41,095 bases of DNA from Pseudomonas sp. BN417. GTDB lineage: Bacteria; Pseudomonadota; Gammaproteobacteria; Pseudomonadales; Pseudomonadaceae. The position numbers and the translations under genes were made by a program. Below are positions 15,402-24,613 of this stretch, piece after piece (the stretch's first letter is position 1; each line of letters begins with the position of its first letter). Location: contig NZ_SSOJ01000057.1 of assembly GCF_029871205.1 (NCBI RefSeq), forward strand, positions 1-41,095, in the 5' to 3' direction. The notes below the pieces were generated by a model. The model worked only from the letters and a program-made list of their open reading frames with translations. It was not told where the DNA came from and made no database searches.

Positions 15402-17579
15402 TTAATCGGCCGCCAGTACAGCGGTATCAACTGTCAGGGGCATACCCAGGGCAAGCGACTCGACCGCCATCACGGTAGCCAGGCTGGTCGCCATCAGGCA
15501 GTCATAATCCACACAGGGCTGGCCCGCTTGCAGGCCCTTGAGCCAGGCGCTGATCATGTTTGTCTGGCCCTTGTCCTGAACGCCCAGCTTGTTGCGCCTG
15601 GCGTCGCTGTCGCCGTTGAACAGCGCCACTTCCTTGAAGTCATGGATCTGCGCCGAGCGCCCACCACCAAAAACCTCGATGTACTCCTTGGCCATCGCCT
15701 TGGAGCCTTCGGCGGTGTAGGTGATGTTGGCCACGCTGCCATTCTCGAAAGTAAGCGACAGGCACAGGTTGTCGTTCAGCAATGCCGACTTTTCCGCTTT
15801 GCTGCTGCCCACGGCGTACACGGTTTTTACGTGACTGCCGACCAGTGCCGCAGCCAGGTCGATGAAGTGACAACCCTCACCAATCATCCGACCGCCGCCC
15901 ACCCGCGGATCCTGGATCCAGTGATTGGCTGGAATGACGCCGGCGTTAACACGGATGTTCACCACCAGCGGGCTTTTCACCGAGGCGAAGTGCTCGATCA
16001 CCAGGCGGGTTGCCGGAGCAAAGCGGCGATTGAAGCCGACCATCACCTGGGCTTTGCCGCAGCGGCCGTAGGCCAGGTGGATGTCCCCCAGCTCGGCCAC
16101 TGACAGGGCCAGAGGCTTTTCCACATACACATGCTTGCCAGCATTCAGCGCATCGCGCACGGCCGCACCATGGGTATCGTGGCGGGTGGTGACCACGATG
16201 GCGTCGGTGTCGCCCTGCAGCAGTTCGGCATAACTGCCGGCGCAGAAGGCAAAGCCGAATTGCCTGGCCACGCCCTGGGCAGAGCGGCCGCTGGCGGTTA
16301 CCAGCCCATTGAGAGCCACCTGATTACTGGCCTGCATGGGCGGCAACAGACTGGCAGTGGCGTAGTTGCCGGCGCCAAAGAAGGACAGCTTGACCTTCTT
16401 ACCGGTGACGACAGCCGGCTTGACGCTGATGCGGGACGATGCGCTCGCCCTGAACGGCGCAGAGTTGTACCGCAGCAATATGCCCAGGTACGGCTCGGTC
16501 TTGTTGCCTTCGATCAACCGGTAGGCGCTGGCCGCCTCATCCACCGAAAAGCGGTGAGTGATAAGGCCCTTGATATCCAGCTTCCCCTGGGAAACCAGGG
16601 ACAGGAAGGTTTCCATGTTGCGCTGCTCGGTGAAGCGCACATAGCCATAGGGGTAATCGTTGCCGCTCTCCTCGTAGAAGGGGTCATAGCGGCCGGGGCC
16701 GTAAGAGCGGGAGATGACAACGCTGACTTCCTTCTTGAAGTAGTCCTCGCGCGGGATATCCATCCGCACCGCGCCGACTACCACCACTCGGCCTTTCTCA
16801 CGGGTCACCGCGCCGCACAGTTGAATGACGGTATTGCTCGACGTACCCGCACAGACCAGCACGCCATCGACGCCGTGCCCAGCCGTCAAGGCATTGCAGA
16901 TGCGCGCCACATCCCCAGCAGGTGGCACACCCACGGCGCCATAGCCTTCGGCTCGGCCAACCAGGGAAGGATCGAGATCAGTACCGATCACATTGCAGCC
17001 GTTTGCCTTCAGCAACTGCACGGCAATCTGCCCGAGCAGACCCAGCCCCACCACCAGGAAGGTTTCCCCCAGCAGCGGCCCAGCCAGCCGCACACCTTGC
17101 AGGGCAATCGCCCCCACGGTGGTAAAGGCGGCTTCCTCATCCGACACATTGGCCGGAATCTTCACCACCAGGTTCTTCGGCACGGCCACGAACTCGGCAT
17201 GGTTGGCATAGTCGGCGCCACCACAGGCTACCCGGTCACCCGGCTGGATACCTTCGACCAGGCCACCCACCGCAACGACAGTGCCGGCGCAGCTGTAACC
17301 CAGTGGAGAAGGGGAATCGAGGCGCGAATTGACGGTTTGCAGGGTTTTCTTCAACCCCTCGGTCCTGATCTTGCCGATCACCTGTTTGACCAGATCCGGC
17401 CGCGCCTTGGCCTTCTGCAGCAGGCTTTTCTTGCCCATGTCGATCTTGGTTTTTTCAGTACCGGCACTGATCACCGAAGTGCTGTTTTGTACCAGGATGA
17501 ATTTATCGTTTAGTGTCGGGACCGGAACATCGTTGGTTTCAACGATTCCGGTGCGCAGGGTTTGGGTGACTTGTTTCAT
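15402..17579 (-). CDS. Bi-domain oxidoreductase: zinc-type alcohol dehydrogenase fused to Gfo/Idh/MocA
   Basis: A 725-residue natural fusion. Residues 1 to about 370 form a medium-chain dehydrogenase/reductase: SPLGYSCAGTVVAVG, GDRVACGGADYANHAEF, Rossmann VGLGLLGQIAVQLLKANGC with acidic partner TDLD. Residues about 390-725 form a Gfo/Idh/MocA oxidoreductase: FFGAGNYATASLLPPM, the family motif YVEKPLALS, GFNRRFAP, and GGGRMIGEGCHFIDLAAAL. Both halves look complete and NAD(P)-dependent. This architecture recurs in exopolysaccharide and O-antigen loci, often next to heparinase- or toroid-like proteins, as here. The substrate is not established; a sugar nucleotide or lipid-linked uronate is likely. 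The ATG at 17579 lacks a strong ribosome-binding site. Confidence 0.88.
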   Translation of the reverse strand: MKQVTQTLRTGIVETNDVPVPTLNDKFILVQNSTSVISAGTEKTKIDMGKKSLLQKAKARPDLVKQVIGKIRTEGLKKTLQTVNSRLDSPSPLGYSCAGTVVAVGGLVEGIQPGDRVACGGADYANHAEFVAVPKNLVVKIPANVSDEEAAFTTVGAIALQGVRLAGPLLGETFLVVGLGLLGQIAVQLLKANGCNVIGTDLDPSLVGRAEGYGAVGVPPAGDVARICNALTAGHGVDGVLVCAGTSSNTVIQLCGAVTREKGRVVVVGAVRMDIPREDYFKKEVSVVISRSYGPGRYDPFYEESGNDYPYGYVRFTEQRNMETFLSLVSQGKLDIKGLITHRFSVDEAASAYRLIEGNKTEPYLGILLRYNSAPFRASASSRISVKPAVVTGKKVKLSFFGAGNYATASLLPPMQASNQVALNGLVTASGRSAQGVARQFGFAFCAGSYAELLQGDTDAIVVTTRHDTHGAAVRDALNAGKHVYVEKPLALSVAELGDIHLAYGRCGKAQVMVGFNRRFAPATRLVIEHFASVKSPLVVNIRVNAGVIPANHWIQDPRVGGGRMIGEGCHFIDLAAALVGSHVKTVYAVGSSKAEKSALLNDNLCLSLTFENGSVANITYTAEGSKAMAKEYIEVFGGGRSAQIHDFKEVALFNGDSDARRNKLGVQDKGQTNMISAWLKGLQAGQPCVDYDCLMATSLATVMAVESLALGMPLTVDTAVLAAD

Positions 17580-17684
17580 AAGTTACTAGCCTGCGATTTA
17601 TCAAGAAATGTCTGAACTGGCCCCTGACTCTCCAGCCAATCAGGTACTCGTCGAACTCGGAGCGAGCAAAAGACGCCTGGGCGA

Positions 17685-19034
17685 TCAGTCCGATATCCTG
17701 ACGTCAATCATCTTGCTTTTACCCGAGGGACTTAGCGGTATGGAGTCGCAAACGGTCAGGATGATGTCGAAGAAATCCCCCCACCGACCAATCTGCTGAT
17801 CCAGCACATATTTCTTGAAGCTTTCGTCCAGAATTCCATGCCGCGGAACGATGCAAAGTTCGATTTTCCCGGGAGTACGTTGCCTGATCTGGTACTGTCG
17901 AACCCTCGACCATGTTGGTTCGTTGATGACTATCGACATGCCGGATATCTTTGCGCCGTGCCTATCGATAAGAAAATCCTGTTCCCGTCCTTGAAGGCTC
18001 GAGATCGTGTCGTCGACTATCAGACCGTGATCCTTCGTCCTGTATCGGATCAATGGCATGACCTCGTTCCATAGGCCGGTACCTACGACTTCGGCGCTAC
18101 CTGCCGAATTCTCGAAAATCGAGTAAAGCCTTTCGAGTTTGTAGGAAATTGACTGATCCCCCGGTTGATACCGGTAAAAACCAAGGATAGTCCGCTCCGT
18201 AAGACCGTAATGACAGACAATTGGGCACTTCCAGTAGTCGTGCATTATATTCAGCTGCTCGATTGTCACAGGCTCCGATCCAAGAAAAATTGCTTTGACG
18301 TTCCGTGGCGGGGTCGGATTGTTTTGCTTGAGCAAGTAGGTCAGCTCAAGAAAGACAGCCGCATATGCGTGGATAAATTCGAAGTCAGAGCCCGCGAGTG
18401 ACCTGGCAATTGAAGAAATGTTTTCCCTGCTTATGTGGTAAGGGGAAAGCATGGTTGTCTTGCCAACTTTGAAAACGGGGTGCTCATGTAGCCTTCTAAT
18501 GCCCTCGGCGCCAACACGAAGCACAGCCGATCTATCACCCTTGTAACCAACCTCTCCCCAGCGCGTATTGAAGAAAAGTCTTTCGATATCGGAGGAGGAT
18601 TTGGATCTCCACATTCCAATTCCCCTCCCTGTAGAGCCTCCGGTCGTCGCGTACTTGGCAAACCAAAGCTTCGCGCGCTCATTGATGAACATCTGTGGAG
18701 AGTCCATGATCAGTTCCTTCTCCACATAAGGAAACTCACTGAGGAGCTCGAATGGATCTTCGTGCGTGATTGTATTTACTGCCGGCGCGAGACTCTTGTA
18801 ATACGGCACATGTTGTTTTGCGACGAGAAGAATCTTTCTGAGTTGCTCACGCCTTACCGCATCCTGCTGGGTACTGTCCCTACACTCAAGAGCTCGCTTG
18901 GCTTCGAAATATTTAGGGGAGTAAAGAAGCCTTGGGGGAATCAGATGCTTGGAGTGCTGGTAAAACTCTTCAAGCTTCTTCTTCATGTTCAGGGTCATGT
19001 AAATGTTCATGTTCAGGTTCATGTTCATATTCAT
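17685..19034 (-). CDS. PaaK/CapK-like adenylate-forming enzyme
   Basis: A 449-residue member of the phenylacetate-CoA-ligase-like branch of adenylate-forming enzymes. Core motifs are intact: A3 ATTGGSTGRGIG (129-140), A5 HYGLTE (275-280), A7 RYRTKDHG (330-337), and the C-terminal Lys439 in PLSPSGKSKM. Such enzymes activate a carboxylate as acyl-AMP; polysaccharide-locus members are often called CapK, with unproven substrates. It follows the opine-dehydrogenase-like gene by 40 bp. The coding sequence is AT-richer than region 1, suggesting transfer. The N-terminus MNMNMNLNMNIYMTLNMKKK is encoded by a degenerate hexanucleotide repeat with several in-frame ATGs; the true start may be the internal ATG before KKKLEEFYQ. 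I infer that it may activate an amino-acid-like substituent. Confidence 0.85.
   Translation of the reverse strand: MNMNMNLNMNIYMTLNMKKKLEEFYQHSKHLIPPRLLYSPKYFEAKRALECRDSTQQDAVRREQLRKILLVAKQHVPYYKSLAPAVNTITHEDPFELLSEFPYVEKELIMDSPQMFINERAKLWFAKYATTGGSTGRGIGMWRSKSSSDIERLFFNTRWGEVGYKGDRSAVLRVGAEGIRRLHEHPVFKVGKTTMLSPYHISRENISSIARSLAGSDFEFIHAYAAVFLELTYLLKQNNPTPPRNVKAIFLGSEPVTIEQLNIMHDYWKCPIVCHYGLTERTILGFYRYQPGDQSISYKLERLYSIFENSAGSAEVVGTGLWNEVMPLIRYRTKDHGLIVDDTISSLQGREQDFLIDRHGAKISGMSIVINEPTWSRVRQYQIRQRTPGKIELCIVPRHGILDESFKKYVLDQQIGRWGDFFDIILTVCDSIPLSPSGKSKMIDVRISD
18984..19034 (-). repeat. Degenerate ATGAAC hexamer tract at the start of the PaaK-like gene
   Basis: On the coding strand: ATGAAT, ATGAAC, ATGAAC, CTGAAC, ATGAAC, ATTTAC, ATGACC, CTGAAC, ATGAAG. 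It encodes alternating Met-Asn and offers ATG codons about every 6 bases, all in one frame. Confidence 0.85.
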
Positions 19035-19074
19035 GGCGAGTCACCCGGGGAAGATTATCTGGATTAGGTTGGGC

Positions 19075-20256
19075 CTAGCTGATGACCTGGTCCATATGAT
19101 AAAGACCATAGCTTTCGGGGCATCCTGAGGTCAGGTAAACGTCCACTTCTTTCTTGTCATCAGCAATAGCCAGTCTTTTTTTGTACCAGGAAATCAGCTT
19201 ATCAATTGTTGGTGTTTGCAGATCCATCTGCTCTGCAATCCACTTTGCGATCAAGACCCCGTAGATCACATCATCTCGAAAGAATCGGTGACTGGTGTCG
19301 ATATGGAATTTACCGCCGTGGAATCTGGTCGGGGTTTTGATAGAGGATAGTGACTGAGAATGGATAAAAGTATCTATTACTGCCGCCGGACGATAGTCAT
19401 TCGAAAACTCCTCAAGCTCCAAATAACTCATCATGAAGCCAAACTTCATTTCGGAATACCGCTTCCTCAGGGAACTCCTTATCGAGCTGTATTCTTCATC
19501 AATTCTTGAAACGAGCTCCGCTGAAAAATCATCAAAGTCCTTATAAAAATAAGGCACATCCTCCGCCAAATCCCATACCCCATCACAGGACTGGTACAAC
19601 CCGAATAGCCGACTTGGGTGGATTATCTGGTTATCCACCGTTAGCGTTACTGAAATGAAATTATCGGCGAGCGCAAACGCGCCAAAACCGAACCAGAACT
19701 CACCGAGATGTCTGAACAGGTTCTCATTGAGTTCGCGAAACTCCGATGGCCTGGACATGGCGACCAGGTTCCGTTTGTTCGCGGATAAAAGTGCCCCCGT
19801 TCTTCCATAATCACGGGCCCTGCAGACCCAAGGTAATGCCCCGATGGCGAAGTAGGTAATGAGACTCAGGTCGTGCTGGTTGAAGGCTGACCTGACCATC
19901 CAGTCGAATCCGCCCTGCCCATACAATGTACCGATAACGTACTTTCTATCAGGCAGAATGTATTTCGCGACATCTTTCAGGGCCGAATAATATTCTGACA
20001 CAGGCATACTGAGTATGATTATGTCAGACATTGGAATAACCTCGGCTGGATCGCCGGACAAACCATGAATACGCCCAACCACGGAACTCACTCCGTTGAC
20101 TGGACTCTGAATAATTAATTCTGGATTACGGCTCCAGCGATTTGGGCGGGATGTCAACAACTGTATGAAGTGGTTTGTCCTTGACAATAAAGGTATTAAT
20201 ACATGCGCACTATTACCACCACCCACGATCGTTATGACTTTACGTTGGTTGTCCAT
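19075..20256 (-). CDS. NAD/NADP octopine/nopaline (opine) dehydrogenase family protein
   Basis: A 393-residue cytoplasmic enzyme. The N-terminal Rossmann domain starts VITIVGGGNSAHVLIPLL (GGGNSA dinucleotide loop, residues 12-17). The C-terminal half contains LTVDNQIIHPSRLFGLY with His213, placed like the catalytic His region of the octopine-dehydrogenase domain. Family members reductively condense the amino group of an amino acid with a 2-oxo acid such as pyruvate. Inside a polysaccharide locus this suggests synthesis of an N-(carboxyalkyl)amino acid for decoration of the glycan; such substituents are known in Proteus and Providencia O-antigens. It is transcribed just before the PaaK-like adenylating gene and is AT-richer than the flanking chromosome. 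Bacterial opine metallophore synthesis is an alternative, but no nicotianamine-synthase-like partner is visible. Confidence 0.82.
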   Translation of the reverse strand: MDNQRKVITIVGGGNSAHVLIPLLSRTNHFIQLLTSRPNRWSRNPELIIQSPVNGVSSVVGRIHGLSGDPAEVIPMSDIIILSMPVSEYYSALKDVAKYILPDRKYVIGTLYGQGGFDWMVRSAFNQHDLSLITYFAIGALPWVCRARDYGRTGALLSANKRNLVAMSRPSEFRELNENLFRHLGEFWFGFGAFALADNFISVTLTVDNQIIHPSRLFGLYQSCDGVWDLAEDVPYFYKDFDDFSAELVSRIDEEYSSIRSSLRKRYSEMKFGFMMSYLELEEFSNDYRPAAVIDTFIHSQSLSSIKTPTRFHGGKFHIDTSHRFFRDDVIYGVLIAKWIAEQMDLQTPTIDKLISWYKKRLAIADDKKEVDVYLTSGCPESYGLYHMDQVIS

Positions 20257-20447
20257 GGAAAATGGCTCGAATTATATAGCTTGCTGACGGGGGAGACTGT
20301 AGATGTCAGAACTGCCGCTTGAGCTAGCCCTTCGCAACTCAGCTATTTATTAAGCTATTCGGAGCAGTAAAAGATCTTCTCCGAATGTGTCGGAGGTATA
20401 AAGTGACCAGAGATTTTAATGCCCTTGGGCACCACTTCAGGGCGTTG

Positions 20448-21554
20448 CTAGGAAAGCCCCGGTGAAATTGTTCCTATTGTCGTCAACAGCGATCGTCTAA
20501 AAGCACTTTCCTGGTACATATCCACATAGCGGCGACGCCCTACATCTCCTAGCTTTCCAACCAGGTCCTTATCAGTTGCCAAGGTTGATATGCATTTAAC
20601 GAGTCCAGCAACATCATGCTCAGGAAATAGAAGCCCGCATTCGCCTCCCGAAAGTATTTCAGGAACTGCTCCAGTCGACGATGCAATTACAGCCTTCCCT
20701 GCAGAAAGCGCCTCAACAACCACCAATGGGAACGTGTCAATATATGACGGAAAAACCAGAACATCGCCCTGCGCAATAAAGTCGATCTTACTTTGGTCGT
20801 ATAGCGCACCGGAAAAACTGACAAAACCATTTTCAATCAGTTCGGGATTATCAGTCTTCCACTGCTCCACTTCCTCTTTCAATGCCAGATCAGGCCAATT
20901 TCCAGCCAAAGAAATTCGGCAGTTTATTTTTTGCTCATACAATACCTTGGCCGCCTGCAAGAGGTAGAGCGCCCCCTTCCCTCTGATGAAATTGGAGAAG
21001 TAAAAAAAATTAATAGGCCGCTTATCGATTCTCGCTCCCATGCAATCAACGAGGTCATCCGCACAATTAGGCACAACCCAGAATCGCTTTCGTTCTACAA
21101 GCCCAGCCACTTCACCCCAAAACAAGGAAGACAAATGAATTACATCCGCCCCAGAAAAAGCAAATTTATAGATGGCCCTCTTTATCTTTGACTTGTCAAC
21201 ATCAATACCGCGACCATGCAGATGGAAAATTCTCTTTACTCGAAAGACTTTCAAGATCGCGACAATGATAGCGTCTCGATAAAATGCGACACCACTGGGG
21301 CATAGTGCAAAATAGCAAGCAGTTGGTCGATTAACCAAGAGAACACGAATAATTCTGCAGAGGAGAAAAAAGATTTTAACCAGTTTGTTAAACGACACCT
21401 CCCCTACATCCTTCAGATCGTTGGCATTGGATAGATTTATAGACAGAGTGGCGGGGTAGGCCTCCAGAATCGCATTATGCGCTTTCACATTCATCACTGA
21501 TGCGCCATGCGTTGGTGGTGGGAGCTGCCCAAGGAAAAGGAACTTCTTTTTCAA
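20448..21554 (-). CDS. Glycosyltransferase, GT4-like (GT-B fold)
   Basis: A 368-residue retaining-type transferase. N-terminal KKKFLFLGQLPPPTHGASVMN is the usual first strand and Gly-rich loop; IFHLHGRGID, VWVVPNCADD-like FWVVPNCAD, and INFFYFSNFIRGKGALYLLQAA follow. The C-terminal donor site reads DVLVFPSYIDTFPLVVVEALSAGKAVIAS, including the conserved Glu. The best start is TTG at 21554, preceded by GGAG at 7 bases; no ATG fits the conserved N-terminus. Codon use is AT-rich compared with region 1. It probably adds one sugar of the repeat unit to the lipid-linked intermediate at the cytoplasmic membrane face. Donor and acceptor cannot be read from the sequence. About 190 bases without a gene separate it from the opine-dehydrogenase gene. 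Confidence 0.9.
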   Translation of the reverse strand: MKKKFLFLGQLPPPTHGASVMNVKAHNAILEAYPATLSINLSNANDLKDVGEVSFNKLVKIFFLLCRIIRVLLVNRPTACYFALCPSGVAFYRDAIIVAILKVFRVKRIFHLHGRGIDVDKSKIKRAIYKFAFSGADVIHLSSLFWGEVAGLVERKRFWVVPNCADDLVDCMGARIDKRPINFFYFSNFIRGKGALYLLQAAKVLYEQKINCRISLAGNWPDLALKEEVEQWKTDNPELIENGFVSFSGALYDQSKIDFIAQGDVLVFPSYIDTFPLVVVEALSAGKAVIASSTGAVPEILSGGECGLLFPEHDVAGLVKCISTLATDKDLVGKLGDVGRRRYVDMYQESAFRRSLLTTIGTISPGLS

Positions 21555-21613
21555 TTGGATTCTCCACGCGCATACTTTGTAGAAACCTTGCAGAGACTGA
21601 CGCGACGTAAGGA

Positions 21614-22702
21614 TTATTGCCGTAGTATTAGAATCGAATGCTTGATGATCAGATATCTTTTGAGCTTCGTATACTTCATCTTGATCCTCGAGAGGATCGG
21701 AATGTACCGGGTAAAAAAATCCGCCAATCTCGGCATGAATTTCTTAATTGGGCTATCAGACGAACTCTTCAAAAACAGAACGTTACTTATCTCACTCAGA
21801 TAGCAATGCTTTAGCTTGTCAAGCATTATAGAGATTTCAGTTTCGTAATCTCCTTCCAGCTCATTATTCAACCTTCCTAGAGAATGGTGCATTTTGCAGA
21901 TAAAACTGTGCTGGGTTTCTGGCGTTATCTTTCGAGTGCTCCATGACCCCACTGCATTCATTCGATAGAAGCTCATAAGCTCAGGGACATACAATGCGCC
22001 ACCGTCAGCCGAGCCAATAACCTGGATGAAATAATCACCCAAAGGACAGTCACCGAGCCAGTCAGGAAAGTTAAGCATGGCGTTTTTGGTCATCATTATG
22101 GAGGCGGTGTGCATGTAATCACCATCGCCAAGAATGATAATCTTCGTAGATAAGATCGATTGTTGATTCGGGTATAGAAATCTGCTCTTCTGCGTTTCGA
22201 AGAATCTCTCTTCGCCACCATCCGTACTGCCTTGAAAGTATCTATGGAAACAGATCCGCACTTTAGGATTGTTTCGCATCGCATTCGCTTGGCGCTGCAA
22301 CTTATCGCTGGCTATCCAGAAATCGTCACCTTCACAAATCGCTATGAAGTCTCCTTTGGATTCCCGCACCACCTTGGAAAGCAAACCGTATGGCGATATT
22401 GAATATTGGTTCTCCTTCTGAATCATTGGCTTTACAATTTTCGGAAATTGTTTCGCATATTTCCTGATTATTTCTGCAGTTGAATCGGTCGATGCGTCAT
22501 CGTTCAAAACAATCTCAAATGGAAAGTCCGTTCTTTGAATCAAAAAGCCACGAATTGCATCTTCAATGTATCTCTCCTGGTTGTATGCCAAGCAAATAAT
22601 GCTGACGACAGGGTTTTCAACACGTCCTTGCCACGTTGACATTATCTCGGCTTCTGATGGGATCTTTATATTTCTGAAATCATTCAAATTGAATTCTTTC
22701 AT
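21614..22702 (-). CDS. Glycosyltransferase family 2 protein
   Basis: A 362-residue GT-A-fold transferase. The N-terminal core is VVSIICLAYNQERYIEDAIRGFL, the nucleotide-binding Asp pair is in IVLNDDASTDST, and the metal-binding DxD-like segment is FIAICEGDDFWIASDKLQRQ. This pattern is common in O-antigen and capsule transferases. The ATG is preceded by a perfect AAGGAGG ribosome-binding site with 5-base spacing. The gene is markedly AT-rich. There is no membrane segment; it should act at the inner face of the cytoplasmic membrane on the lipid-linked repeat unit. The sugar specificity is unknown. Confidence 0.92.
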   Translation of the reverse strand: MKEFNLNDFRNIKIPSEAEIMSTWQGRVENPVVSIICLAYNQERYIEDAIRGFLIQRTDFPFEIVLNDDASTDSTAEIIRKYAKQFPKIVKPMIQKENQYSISPYGLLSKVVRESKGDFIAICEGDDFWIASDKLQRQANAMRNNPKVRICFHRYFQGSTDGGEERFFETQKSRFLYPNQQSILSTKIIILGDGDYMHTASIMMTKNAMLNFPDWLGDCPLGDYFIQVIGSADGGALYVPELMSFYRMNAVGSWSTRKITPETQHSFICKMHHSLGRLNNELEGDYETEISIMLDKLKHCYLSEISNVLFLKSSSDSPIKKFMPRLADFFTRYIPILSRIKMKYTKLKRYLIIKHSILILRQ

Positions 22703-22999
22703 GACAGCCTCCTTGGCGTAATCAATTGGTTGCCCAAGGGCGCCAAGTCATTTGGCAAATTGCCCTCTGGTGCAGTACCGAAACGACGCAGGACATACGC
22801 TTCGCGCTATACCCGGCCAAGCGCCAGGGCGAAAGTTCATTCGAATTTGGGAATCCACGTCCTTAGGACGTACTCCGATTAGCAAGATGAAGTCGGAGTT
22901 TCGCGGTGAGCCAGGCGCAGAGGTCATACGCCAAGCGCGAAGGTTGGTACTGCCCCCTTCCAGGGGGGGGCGGCTGATTCAGGACTTCCCCGGACGTGG
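22703..22999. other. Gene-free gap between wzx and the family-2 transferase gene
   Basis: About 300 bases with no convincing gene on either strand. It holds a perfect palindrome ACGTCCTTAGGACGT (22857-22871), an inverted repeat ACTCCGA (22872-22878) with TCGGAGT (22893-22899), and a CCCCCTTCCAGGGGGG hairpin near 22948-22967. It marks a sharp composition switch from AT-rich to GC-rich sequence and may be a recombination joint or a decayed element. Confidence 0.45.
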
Positions 23000-24523
23000 T
23001 CAAGATCCCGAGATAGCCGCGATATGTCGAGTTATCCAACGTTTTCCGGTGCTCGAGAGCAGCAGGGAGACCGCTGTTGCGGTGGCGGCAATCCCCATGA
23101 CCAGTATCAGACTTTGGATCCTGGTTTCCGGCGGGATGCTCAAACTGAGTAAAGCCAATGGCAGAGCCATTGCTAATAGAATGATCCGGGCAACATCGTT
23201 GACGATCCAGGAGATGTGCAGGCCGGGCTCGAATTTGTGATGAACGTACGCAACCCAGATCAGTAGGGAAATAGCGTTATTTGCAAGCCAGGCGTAGCCA
23301 GCTCCAATGCCTCCGTAGTTCACGGCGGCTAATGTGATGCTAGGGATCAGTACAGCGCCCATACCTGCACTACCGATCAAGTGGTAGCGCAGATTCCCCA
23401 TGGCGTATTGCAGGTAGTACGGAAAGGCAGAGATAGCCAGAAGTCCATTACCAATGGCGTACAGGCGCATGATAGGTGCGGCTTTGGCCGCAAGTTGCGC
23501 ATCTCCTGTCCAGGCGAACAAAAGTGGTTCGGCGCAGGTAACCAGGGTAATAGCCGCGGAGCCACAGAGAATGCTGACCAGTTGGGTTGCATCACGATAG
23601 ACCTTGATCATCTCGTCGTGCTTGCCCTCGGCATGTAGCCTGGCCATACGCGGCATGATGGCATTGCTTATCGGGCCGCTGACAACCATGATGCCGCTGG
23701 CGACCAGGACAGCGAGAGTGAAGTAGCCGTATTCCGCGAGTGGCAGAACACCGGAGAGCACCAACTTGTCGATTTGCGTGACCAGCACCCAGAGCGATGA
23801 GGTAAAAGCGATGGTCAGCGCGAATTTCAGCAGGGGCTTTACGGGACGCAACGACCAGCCGACCGACCGATCCACGCCGCTACGCGCCGGCAGCAGACGC
23901 TGGCTCATCAAAAACAGGCCCAGTATTTCCACCAGCGCAACGGCCAGCTGATGAATGAAGAACACAAACGGCGTGAAGCCGAACAGCCACATGCTGGCAA
24001 AAACACCGATAAAGCGCAGCGTGGCAACCAAAGCGTTGAAGCCACTGAGCCAGACCAGGCGTTCGGTGCCAGTGATCACGCCACGGTATAAACCGCCCAT
24101 CCAGCGCAAGGCAACGCTGATGGCCATGATCTGCACCGCCAGCACTACTTCATCCACAGGCAACTCCGTGGCATTGAGCCAGCGGGTTGCAATCGCCTCG
24201 GATAGCAACCACAAACCTCCGCCACCGATCACGGCAATGCCCGCAAATATCAGGCTGAGGGCGCGGAACAGCTGCCGATAGGCCTGCGCGGACATGGCCC
24301 CGCCATGGTAGCGAGCGGTTTCGCGGCCAATGGTTGGGGTCAGGCCGAGATCCAGCAAGGCAAACCAGGCTTGAAGCATGGTGAAGAAGCCCACCAAGCC
24401 GTAGGCTTCTGCCCCCATATATTTGATATACAGGGGCAGGATCAGGATGCCCACGGCGGTGACATAAATCTGGCTCGCGTAATTCGCCAGGATATTGTGA
24501 TTTAGAGACAATTTATGTTTCAC
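23000..24523 (-). CDS. Wzx-type oligosaccharide flippase
   Basis: A 507-residue polytopic inner-membrane protein with about 12-14 hydrophobic helices, of the MATE/MOP exporter superfamily. The N-terminal region NILANYASQIYVTAVGILILPLY and then MGAEAYGLVGFFTMLQAWFALLDLGLTPTIGRE is the standard Wzx/RfbX-like opening. It should move the completed undecaprenyl-linked repeat unit to the periplasmic face for Wzy. The start is GTG; an in-frame stop lies four codons upstream, so no longer start exists. It is clearly GC-richer than the genes on both sides, hinting at a different origin within the cluster. Confidence 0.92.
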   Translation of the reverse strand: MKHKLSLNHNILANYASQIYVTAVGILILPLYIKYMGAEAYGLVGFFTMLQAWFALLDLGLTPTIGRETARYHGGAMSAQAYRQLFRALSLIFAGIAVIGGGGLWLLSEAIATRWLNATELPVDEVVLAVQIMAISVALRWMGGLYRGVITGTERLVWLSGFNALVATLRFIGVFASMWLFGFTPFVFFIHQLAVALVEILGLFLMSQRLLPARSGVDRSVGWSLRPVKPLLKFALTIAFTSSLWVLVTQIDKLVLSGVLPLAEYGYFTLAVLVASGIMVVSGPISNAIMPRMARLHAEGKHDEMIKVYRDATQLVSILCGSAAITLVTCAEPLLFAWTGDAQLAAKAAPIMRLYAIGNGLLAISAFPYYLQYAMGNLRYHLIGSAGMGAVLIPSITLAAVNYGGIGAGYAWLANNAISLLIWVAYVHHKFEPGLHISWIVNDVARIILLAMALPLALLSLSIPPETRIQSLILVMGIAATATAVSLLLSSTGKRWITRHIAAISGS

Positions 24524-24613
24524 CGTGGAATATCATGGATTCACCGCCATTATTCGAAAGCCCGTCAAACTAAACTTTCAAACTCAGACTCCACACCCAA
24601 ACTGCAGGTATCT

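Noticed and set aside
22752..23240. Possible insertion-sequence remnant in the gap beside wzx
   Set aside because: Palindromes are present, but I could find no transposase motif, terminal inverted repeats or target duplication, so I describe it only as a gap with inverted repeats.
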